From positions 806,001 through 870,000 of the forward strand of contig JBEHXT010000001.1 in the NCBI GenBank assembly GCA_048498555.1: a stretch of DNA of 64,000 nt. The letters run 5' to 3'. The notes under the pieces are model-generated. The model saw only the letters and a list, made by a program, of their open reading frames with translations, was not told where the DNA came from and searched no databases. The position numbers were made by a program, and so were the translations under genes. Below, in pieces: positions 53,460 through 61,300 of the stretch. Numbering within the stretch: the stretch's first letter is position 1; every line of letters begins with the position of its first letter. The DNA comes from Danxiaibacter sp048498555 (lineage in GTDB: Bacteria > Bacteroidota > Bacteroidia > Chitinophagales > Chitinophagaceae).

Positions 53460-54242
53460 CTAACGCTTCTTATTCTCGCTGTCTTCAATCATCCGCATTT
53501 GCTTCGCATCCTGTAAGAATTCTGAAGCAAAAATGAACTCGTTCAGCTTTTCATCCTTACTATAGATAATCTCTTTATTGCTTCCCTCCCACTGTTTGTA
53601 GCCTTTATGCATGAATAATATATAGTCTCCGATTTCCATCACACTGTTCATGTCGTGGGTAACCACAATGGTAGTAATGTTATATTCAGTTGTAATTTCC
53701 TTGATCAGCTTATCGATCAACAGTGACGTTTGGGGATCCAGGCCGGAGTTGGGCTCGTCACAGAAAAGATATTTCGGGTTTAACACGATAGCTCTTGCTA
53801 TACCTACACGTTTTTTCATCCCTCCGGAAATCTCTGCAGGGTATTTTTTATGTGCTTCTTTCAGGTTTACCCTGTCAAGCACCTCATTTACTTTTTTCTT
53901 TCTTTCCTTATAGCTTAGGTCGGATAACATATCAAGCGGGAACATCACATTTTGCTCAACGGTCATCGAATCAAAAAGCGCCGATCCCTGGAACAACATC
54001 CCGATTTTCTGGCGCAGTTGCTTGCGCTCCTCATCTGGCATCTTCAACATGCTTTCTCCGTTATATAAAATATCGCCGGAGTCTGGCGTAAATAGCCCTA
54101 CCATACATTTTGTAAGCACCGTTTTTCCACTACCGCTGGCACCGATAATCAGGTTGCATTTACCTGCCTGCATAGTAGCGCTGATGTCGTACAAAATGGT
54201 TTTGTCGCCAAAGGACTTTTTTATATTACGAATTTCGATCAT
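53460..54242 (-). CDS. mlaF: MlaF-type ABC transporter ATPase
   Basis: ATP-binding subunit of a lipid ABC transporter, 260 residues. Walker A is GASGSGKT, the Q-loop GMLFQGSALFDSMTVEQNV, the signature SGGMKKRVGIARA and Walker B LFCDEPNSGLDP; the GMLFQ and LFDSMTV segments are typical of the MlaF/YrbF group, with the usual Thr of DEPTSGLDP replaced by Asn. The C-terminal tail EKLNEFIFASEFLQDAKQ resembles the dimer-swapping tail of MlaF. The matching permease MlaE is 9.8 kb away on the plus strand; no MCE (MlaD) protein is in the window. Confidence 0.92.
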   Translation of the reverse strand: MIEIRNIKKSFGDKTILYDISATMQAGKCNLIIGASGSGKTVLTKCMVGLFTPDSGDILYNGESMLKMPDEERKQLRQKIGMLFQGSALFDSMTVEQNVMFPLDMLSDLSYKERKKKVNEVLDRVNLKEAHKKYPAEISGGMKKRVGIARAIVLNPKYLFCDEPNSGLDPQTSLLIDKLIKEITTEYNITTIVVTHDMNSVMEIGDYILFMHKGYKQWEGSNKEIIYSKDEKLNEFIFASEFLQDAKQMRMIEDSENKKR

Positions 54243-54265
54243 ATACGAACGTAAACGTTTTTAAA

Positions 54266-54293
54266 GTCAATAGTGAATGGTGAATAGTCAAAA
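54266..54293. repeat. 7-nt period array (left arm)
   Basis: Heptads GTCAATA, GTGAATG, GTGAATA, GTCAAAA. GGTGAATAGT (54279-54288) is the reverse complement of 54432-54441. Confidence 0.65.
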
Positions 54294-54428
54294 ATGCAGT
54301 CCTTAAAATAACAATCAAACTTGGCTGAGCTTGTTAGATTACGCTGTTATAATAACTCGCTCCTGAAAATTCACTAAAACACAATCCTAAAAATAAATAT
54401 GGTTCGCAGTAGTCAAAGTGACGCACAT

Positions 54429-54456
54429 TTCACTATTCACCTTTGACCATTCACCT
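54429..54456. repeat. 7-nt period array over the lysA stop (right arm)
   Basis: Heptads TTCACTA, TTCACCT, TTGACCA, TTCACCT; the last unit overlaps the lysA stop codon by two bases. Confidence 0.7.
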
Positions 54457-55669
54457 ATAACACCTCTACCTGGTTCATCAACAGGTCTTCCAATACATCT
54501 TTCTTTCTTATCAACTTCGCTTCACCGTCTAAAACAAGCACTTCCTGTGGTTTAAAGCGCGAGTTATAATGCGACGCCATTTCAATGCCATAAGCACCGG
54601 CATTATAAAAAGCCAGGTAATTACCTTCGTTTATTTCGCTCAACGGCCTGTCTTCAGCAAAAGTATCTGTCTCACAAATATTGCCAACAACAGTATATTC
54701 TTTTTCCAGCCCTTCAATATTTGAAATATTTTTTATCTCGTGATGAGAACCGTAAAACATTGGGCGTATTAAATGGTTCAATCCCGAGTTTACACCAGCA
54801 AACAATGTTTCGCCTGATTGTTTCAAAACGTTTACCTGTGTAATTAAATAACCTGCTTCACTCACAATAAACTTTCCTGGTTCAAACCAAACTTCAACTT
54901 TCTTGCCGTAAAGCTTCTCAAACAAATTAAATTCTTCTGCAACCTTTTTGCCCAACGCCTGCACATCCGTACCTTTTTCACCTGGTTTGTAGGGAACTTT
55001 AAAGCCGCCACCAAGATCAATTACTTCCAGGTGCGGAAAGAATTTTGCTATATCAAACAACACTTCAATTCCTTTTGCAAAAACTTCTACATCCTTAATT
55101 TCACTACCTGTATGTATATGAAGCGTTCTTATTTTAAGGTTAGTATCTTTTACAATTTGAAGAACGTTATCAATATTTTCTAAAGGAATACCGAATTTAC
55201 TTTTGCTATGGCCGGTAGAAATTTTAAGATTACCACCAGCCATAATATTTGGCCTAACACGAATTCCTACTGGATATGTATCGCCAAATTTCTCTCCAAA
55301 TTTTTTCAGGTTTGAGAGGCTGTCTATGTTAACGTGAACACCTTGCTCTTTTGCGCCCTCAATTTCACAAAAAGCAACATTGTTTGATGTATAAAGGATC
55401 CTGTTGGGCTCAAAACCAGCCCTAACAGCCAGCAGCACTTCATTTAATGAGCTGCAATCTACATTACAGCCAATGCTTTTTACGTACTTAAGTATGTTGA
55501 TGTTGGTAAGTGCCTTGCAAGCATAGAAAAAACGGGCATTGCAGCCTTCAAAAGCAGTAGTGAGTTTTTCGTATTGTTCTTTTATTTTTTCCGCGTGATA
55601 AACATACACCGGTGTTCCAAAACGATCAGCAATTTCTACAAGCTGTTCTGATGTTAATTGTTGAGACAT
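54455..55669 (-). CDS. lysA: Diaminopimelate decarboxylase
   Basis: Last step of lysine synthesis: decarboxylates meso-diaminopimelate, PLP-dependent, in the cytoplasm. The 404-residue fold-type III protein has the PLP Lys52 in FFYACKALTN, the HIHTGSEI stretch of the barrel, the phosphate-binding DLGGGFKVPY, EPGKFIVSEAG, and the substrate-site NICETDTFAEDR (CESxD motif as CETDTF). The ending GAYGIEMASHYNSRFKPQEVLV is typical. It lies between scpB and mlaF with spacers of about 90 and 210 bases; scpB has its own terminator, so lysA has its own transcript. Confidence 0.96.
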   Translation of the reverse strand: MSQQLTSEQLVEIADRFGTPVYVYHAEKIKEQYEKLTTAFEGCNARFFYACKALTNINILKYVKSIGCNVDCSSLNEVLLAVRAGFEPNRILYTSNNVAFCEIEGAKEQGVHVNIDSLSNLKKFGEKFGDTYPVGIRVRPNIMAGGNLKISTGHSKSKFGIPLENIDNVLQIVKDTNLKIRTLHIHTGSEIKDVEVFAKGIEVLFDIAKFFPHLEVIDLGGGFKVPYKPGEKGTDVQALGKKVAEEFNLFEKLYGKKVEVWFEPGKFIVSEAGYLITQVNVLKQSGETLFAGVNSGLNHLIRPMFYGSHHEIKNISNIEGLEKEYTVVGNICETDTFAEDRPLSEINEGNYLAFYNAGAYGIEMASHYNSRFKPQEVLVLDGEAKLIRKKDVLEDLLMNQVEVL

Positions 55670-55707
55670 TTGACGAAGATACGATTTGAATAATGTGTTT
55701 AGTTATA

Positions 55708-55737
55708 AAAAGAAAGTCCCCGCAATTGGAGGACTTA
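55708..55737 (-). terminator. Terminator of scpB
   Basis: On the minus strand AAGTCCTCC and GGGGACTT pair (one bulged T) around AATTGC, followed by TCTTTTT, 20 bases after the scpB stop. Confidence 0.75.
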
Positions 55738-55756
55738 TCAGTAATATGATGGTTGT

Positions 55757-56896
55757 TTATTTTTTTGTTTCAGGATTTTCTTCATCATCTCCCTGCTCAT
55801 TGCCCTCTTCTGACGATTGCTCGTCATCCAGTTTCGAATTATGTTCAGCATCGGCTTCAATCTCATCTTCTTCAGGTAGATCGCCTTCATCAACATCATC
55901 AAAAGCTTCCTCTTCTAATTCCTCTTCTCCTTCCTCTTCGTCAGATTTATCCTGATCATCAACTTCATAATTCTCTTCGAGTTCATCGTTTTCTACTTCA
56001 TCTTCCTCATCTGATTCATCTTCATTCGCCGACGCATCTAACTGCTCTTCCTTTTCAGTTTCATCTTCAATCAAATCTTCTTCAGCTTCATCTTCCTGAA
56101 TTTCTTCATCCAGTTCAGCAGCAAATTCTTCATCAACAGGTACACGATTTTCCGCTTGTTCCACTTCTGCAGTTAAATCATTTTCTTCGTTTTCCTTTTC
56201 GATTGCTTCTTCGTCTGTTTCTGCATGTTCAATCAAATCACCGTTGCTATCAACAGCTAACGGAGCTTCTTCATTTTCTCCTTCCACTGTTTCAGGCGCA
56301 TTTACTTCCAACTGGCCGTCACGCACCAGGGTTGGCTCAATCAACTGCTCTGCGAGAATTTCGTTTATTTTAGGAAGGTCTGCAGTAGAGTTAATTCCAA
56401 AATAATCCATGAAGGATTTGGAAGTTGAATATACCAATGGCTTACCAGGTAACAATTCGTTGCGGCCGGTAATTACAATTAATTCTTTCTCCAGTAATTT
56501 CTGAACGCTGTAGTCGCTGTTCACGCCACGGATGGCTTCTATTTCGCCTTTTGTAATCGGCTGCTTGTATGCAACAATGGCCAATGTTTCCAATGCCGCA
56601 GTTGAAAGGCGTTTAAGGAATTTATCTCCGTTTAATTGCCCTACTGTTTTATAGAAATCTTTCTTGGTGAGGAACTGCCAGCCACCACCACTCTCGCGTA
56701 CTTCAAAAGGATAAAATTCGGCGCTGTATTTTTCGCGGATACCGTCAATGCAGCTTTCCACCTGGTCAAGCGTAATACGCTCTTCCATAAAGCCAAAAGC
56801 ATTGTTGATTAATTCAACAATGTCCATGCTGGTCAATGGCTTTTCACTGGCAAAAATCAGTGCTTCAATATGTGGTATAATTTCCGATAATTCCAT
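55757..56896 (-). CDS. scpB: Segregation and condensation protein B with long acidic tail
   Basis: Kleisin-associated winged-helix protein of the SMC-ScpAB condensin complex, which organises and segregates chromosomes. Residues 1-185 are a normal ScpB (IIPHIEALIFASEKPLTSMDI, RLSTAALETLAIVAYKQPITKGEIEAIRGVNSDYSVQKLLEKELI, GKPLVYSTSKSFMDYFGI). The remaining 180 or so residues (about 195-379) are an extremely acidic low-complexity tail made mostly of Glu and Asp with a few Lys at the very end. Standard ScpB is about 190-200 residues, so the protein is doubled by this tail. It stands alone between atpG and lysA; no scpA is visible. Confidence 0.93.
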   Translation of the reverse strand: MELSEIIPHIEALIFASEKPLTSMDIVELINNAFGFMEERITLDQVESCIDGIREKYSAEFYPFEVRESGGGWQFLTKKDFYKTVGQLNGDKFLKRLSTAALETLAIVAYKQPITKGEIEAIRGVNSDYSVQKLLEKELIVITGRNELLPGKPLVYSTSKSFMDYFGINSTADLPKINEILAEQLIEPTLVRDGQLEVNAPETVEGENEEAPLAVDSNGDLIEHAETDEEAIEKENEENDLTAEVEQAENRVPVDEEFAAELDEEIQEDEAEEDLIEDETEKEEQLDASANEDESDEEDEVENDELEENYEVDDQDKSDEEEGEEELEEEAFDDVDEGDLPEEDEIEADAEHNSKLDDEQSSEEGNEQGDDEENPETKK

Positions 56897-56936
56897 ACGC
56901 TTATTAAAAATTGGAAATACACGCAGCTATAAACTA

Positions 56937-57022
56937 AAATGTGTAAACCTGCGAAGGGGTGAATGTAAACATTTTTTTAGTTTCTTCATCAACATTCACC
57001 TTACTGCCGATTTACACATTTG
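56937..57022. repeat. pair of inverted 8-nt period arrays upstream of scpB
   Basis: Left octads AAATGTGT, AAACCTGC, GAAGGGGT, GAATGTAA; right octads AACATTCA, CCTTACTG, CCGATTTA, CACATTTG. AAATGTGTAAA (56937-56947) matches TTTACACATTT (57011-57021), and GGTGAATGT (56958-56966) matches ACATTCACC (56992-57000), inversely. Confidence 0.65.
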
Positions 57023-57038
57023 ATATTAAATTGTTGGA

Positions 57039-57066
57039 AGTACGAGTTACGAAGTACAAAGTACTT
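57039..57066. repeat. 7-nt period array
   Basis: Heptads AGTACGA, GTTACGA, AGTACAA, AGTACTT, a vocabulary not seen elsewhere in the window. Confidence 0.6.
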
Positions 57067-57113
57067 TATGCTATCATCACCATTAAACACTTACCTATTC
57101 GTCGATTTACCCG

Positions 57114-57134
57114 TTGTCAACTTTCAATTCTCAA
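57114..57134. repeat. 7-nt period array abutting the atpG stop
   Basis: Heptads TTGTCAA, CTTTCAA, TTCTCAA end exactly at the base before the stop codon of atpG (57135-57137). Confidence 0.7.
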
Positions 57135-58019
57135 TTAACTTCCCTGCAATGCCGCTGCACCGCTCACGATCTCCGTAAGCTCGGTTGTAATTGCAGCCTG
57201 ACGAGCCCTGTTGTAAGATATTTTCAGGTTCTTCAACAGCTCGTTCGCATTGTCGCTTGCTTTATCCATCGCTGTCATACGTGCACCATGCTCACTCGCA
57301 TTGGCATCCAACACAGCTTTATATAATTGGGTATTTAAAATCTTAGGCATTAATTCTGCGATCAGCTGATCTTTAGCCGGTTCAAAAATAAAGTCGGCTT
57401 TTTTAACGCCTTCTTTCTTTTCAACTTTAGGGATCGGCAGAAACTGTTCTACCAGGAAACGTTGTGTTGCAGCATTTTTAAATTCACTGTACACAACCTC
57501 TACTGCATCAAATTCTCTTTTCTCAAAAGCTTTAACAGCATGTTGCGCAACATCCTGAACTGTTTCAAATTTCAGGTTCAGAAAGATGTCTTTATAAGCA
57601 TCAGAAGTTTTGTAACCTGCTTTAGTTAAGCTCTCCCAGCCTTTCTTACCAATGTTCCACACAGTTACATTACCTGCTTTGTTCTGCGATGCATATTTTT
57701 CAGCAATAACGCCTTTTGTCAGCTTTATAACGTTCGCATTATAAGCGCCGGCCAAACCGCGATCACTGGTAATAGCAATGATCAACACTTTTTCTACAGG
57801 CCTTTGTTCAGCCAGGTTAATACTAAGGTCGCCATCCAGGTTGCTTACAATGTTACTAAGCATTTCCTGCAACTTTTGTGCGTAAGGCCTCATTTGAATA
57901 ATGGCATCCTGTGCACGGCGCAATTTTGCCGCACTAACCATTTTCATAGCCTTCGTAATTTGTTGTGTATTCTGAATTGACTTAATACGGTTACGAACCT
58001 CTTTTAACTGACCAGCCAT
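57135..58019 (-). CDS. atpG: ATP synthase F1 gamma subunit
   Basis: Central rotor shaft of F1, 294 residues. The N-terminal helix MAGQLKEVRNRIKSIQNTQQITKAMKMVSAAKLRRAQ and the C-terminal helix SEHGARMTAMDKASDNANELLKNLKISYNRARQAAITTELTEIVSGAAAL are the conserved gamma coiled coil, and ITSDRGLAGAYNANV marks the Rossmann-like domain. The rest of the atpBEFHA genes is not seen; atpG has its own well-formed promoter at 58101-58131, so it is transcribed separately here, which is unusual for a subunit normally last in an operon. Confidence 0.97.
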   Translation of the reverse strand: MAGQLKEVRNRIKSIQNTQQITKAMKMVSAAKLRRAQDAIIQMRPYAQKLQEMLSNIVSNLDGDLSINLAEQRPVEKVLIIAITSDRGLAGAYNANVIKLTKGVIAEKYASQNKAGNVTVWNIGKKGWESLTKAGYKTSDAYKDIFLNLKFETVQDVAQHAVKAFEKREFDAVEVVYSEFKNAATQRFLVEQFLPIPKVEKKEGVKKADFIFEPAKDQLIAELMPKILNTQLYKAVLDANASEHGARMTAMDKASDNANELLKNLKISYNRARQAAITTELTEIVSGAAALQGS

Positions 58020-58332
58020 AGTTGTTGATTTCTATTTAAAAAGACGGTTGTGAATGAATAATGATTTTTTACCAGATACAACACCGCCTCTTTTGGGGTG
58101 CAAAAGTAGCGCAAAGCGGGGGAATTTCAAATCGCATAGTAAAAAAAGATGGAAATGAGTGAATAACTTAAAAAAGAAAGCAAAACATATAAGTCATTTT
58201 CAAATATTATCTTTACTGCCAATCCTATTCACTTAACAAAAAATTGGCATGAGTAAATTCACTTTATCTCGCACAAATCCTACATTCATAAAGGATAAAC
58301 CTGAACCAAACTTTTCAACAAAACACTCATTT
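58020..58332. other. 313-nt divergent spacer atpG / alpha-2-macroglobulin
   Basis: It contains the atpG promoter (58101-58131) and a weaker box TATCTTTA at 58208-58215 that may serve the plus-strand gene. The segment from 58249 is an in-frame upstream extension of that gene with no signal character; otherwise nothing is seen. Confidence 0.5.
58101..58131 (-). promoter_or_regulatory. Consensus promoter of atpG
   Basis: On the minus strand TACTTTTG (58108-58101) matches TAnnTTTG, with TTTG (58131-58128) exactly 19 bases upstream, the textbook Bacteroidota -33/-7 layout. The best promoter of the window. Confidence 0.75.
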
Positions 58333-61300
58333 ATGGACACCCACAAGCGAATGCCGGTAAAATTTTACTGGCTTGCCGTTTTAATCCTTTCCATTTTCTC
58401 TTATTCCTGTAAACAGTCAAAAAAGAAGCTAATTGAGGTTGACCCTCAGTATAGCAAGTATGTAGAAGCCTATTCTTCCGGCGTTATTTCAAAGAAAAAT
58501 GCCATTCGCATCCGGTTGGCGGCAGATGCTTCTACCACTCACACGCTCAATGAAACTATTAAGGACGCGCTGTTCAATTTTTCTCCTTCGGTCGACGGAA
58601 AGGCTTATTGGATCGATTCCCGCACTATAGAATTTAAACCAACCAACGATCTTATTCCGAATATGCTTTACGAAGTTGAGTTTGCTCTTTCTAAAGTGGC
58701 GTCGGTTCCCTCTAAATACCAAGATTTTAAGTTTAACGTACAAACCTTAAAGCCATCATTCCAGGTCTCAGATTTTGGCCTGCGAGCAATTGGAAGAGAT
58801 CAAATGACGCTTAACGGACAGATTGTTACGGCCGACATTGAGGAATCTGCCAAGGTAGAGAAACTTCTTTCAGCCACACTAAACAACAGCGATCTAGCTA
58901 TCAAGTGGCAGCACAACGAAGCCAACAGAACGCATGAATTTGCAATCAGCAATATCAAACGTTCTTCCGTTGCCGGTAACCTTGTTTTGGCGTGGGACGG
59001 TAAATCACTCAATTCCGAGCTAAGAGATAAAAAAGAAATGATGGTGCCTGCTGCAGGCGATTTTATTGTTCTTGGCGTAACGGCTATACAAGACAAAGAA
59101 CAATATGCACTGGTGCAGTTCAGCGATCCGTTAGCGGCCGGGCAAGTGCTTGAGGGGCTGATTGCCATCAGCAACCAGGAAAACATTAGTTATACAATTC
59201 TTGGTAGCGAGGTTAAAGTATACACATCCGGCAAACTCGATGGAAACTATTCCGTGAATATTCATGAAGGAATCCAGAACCAATGGGGCACAAAGTTGCC
59301 TAAAACATTTTCGGCCAATGTGTTTTTTGAAAACAGGTTGCCCTCGGTAAAAATTCATGGAAAAGGCGAAATCTTACCGAACAGCGGCGGGCGGCTGGTA
59401 TTGCCTTTTGATGCAGTAAACCTGAACGCCGTTGATGTATCAATCGTAAAAATTTATGAAAATAATGTAGGTGTATTCCTCCAGCGCAATGACCTGGGTG
59501 GAAGCTCGGACCTGCGTAGAGTTGGCAGGCCGCTTGTTCAGGCAACGATCCGGCTGGATGCGGATAAAAGTCTTACCCTCAACAAAAAAAACCGATTCTC
59601 GCTGGACCTGGATAAGTATATAAAAACGGAACCCGGAGCTATCTATCGCGTATTCATCGGATTCCGCCCGGATTACTCTACTTACACCTGCCAGGAAGGA
59701 GTGAAAGAGAACAAAAAGGATGAAGAAGACGAATCGGATTATAATGAATATGCGTCTGAAGCAAATGGCATTGATGACGATGAAGCCTTTTGGAGGAGTT
59801 ATGATACATATTACCCTTACGGCTATAACTGGGATGAACGTGATAATCCGTGTAGTAAAGCTTATTTCAATAAAGAACGTTTTGCGTACAGAAATATCAT
59901 CGCAAGTAACATCGGGCTTATGGCTAAAAGAGGCAGCAACAATTTGTTTGTAGCGGTGAGCAATATTATTACGACCGATCCGATGAAAGATGTCCAACTG
60001 GAAGTACTGGATTATCAGCAACAGATCATTGGCAAAGGCTCAAGCAATGGCGATGGTATCGCGATGATTGATTTAAAACGCAAACCCTACTTGTTGATAG
60101 CCAAAAACGGCGATGAACGTGGCTACCTGAAACTGGATGATGGAAACTCACTTGCACTCAGCCGCTTTGATATTGCCGGTACCGAGATTAAGAATGGCAT
60201 TAAAGGCTTTATTTTCGGAGAGCGCGGCGTTTGGCGGCCAGGCGATAGCCTTTACCTGAGTTGCATTATTGAAGACAGAGATCAGAAACTGCCAAAAGAT
60301 CATCCGATTGAAATGGAACTCATTTCACCGCGCGGGCAGTTGTATAAACGCCTTGTTCAAACAAATGCAGAAGATGGATTCAACGTTTTCAAAACAGCAA
60401 CGGATGAAGACGCACCAACGGGTAACTGGTCTTGCAAGGTAAAATTGGGAGGAAACACTTTCGAAAAAACATTGAAGATAGAAACTGTAATGCCCAACCG
60501 GCTCAAGATCGATCTTGATTTTGGCGGCCTTACTGCTCTAGGGGAAGATGTTAAAGCTAACGGAACATTATCTGCAAAATGGTTATTCGGCGCTACTGCA
60601 CAAAACCTCAAAGCCCGCGTAGACGCGCAATTGTATAAACGCACCACAACCTTTGCCAAGTTTAAAGATTACACATTTGACAATCCAACATCTTCTTTTA
60701 CACCTCAAACAAAAACAATTTTTGATGGCGCATTAAATGCAGAAGGATCTGCTACCGTAAGCCCGTCATTTGATGCAGGAGAAGATGCGCCGGGTCAATT
60801 GTTAGCCAACCTGATGATCAAAGTGTTTGAGCCTGGCGGCAACTTTAGCGTGGACAATGTCTCTTTGCCCTATAATCCTTATAGCAGTTACATTGGAGTT
60901 CATTTGCCGGAAGGCGATAAAACATGGGGATACCTTGGAATAAACAAAACACATCGTGTAGATATTGCGAATGTTACCACGGACGGTAATCCCGTGAGTG
61001 GATCAACGCAAGCAGATGTTGAATTGTATAAAATACAATGGCGCTGGTGGTGGGATAATAGTGGTGATGACCTGAGCAATTTTACACAGGACCATTACAA
61101 TAAACTGATCAAAACACAAACCGTGCAACTCAGCAATGGCAAAGGCGAATACGAAATGCGTTTTAATGATGATGCATGGGGCCGTTATCTTATTTTGATA
61201 AGAGACAAACGGAGTGGCCATGTTACCGGCAAAACTTTTTTTATAGATGATGATAGTTGGCGAAGCCGCGGAGATAGTGAAGATAAGAGTGCATTGGCAA

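Noticed and set aside
55753..56373. Long plus-strand reading frame rich in His and Leu opposite scpB
   Set aside because: It is the antisense of the Glu/Asp-rich tail (GAA/GAT codons read as His/Leu/Ser on the other strand); composition alone explains the open frame.
59440..60021. Minus-strand frame of 193 codons inside the macroglobulin gene
   Set aside because: It is Ile/Phe/Arg-rich and lacks a start context; it lies wholly antisense to a strongly coding region.
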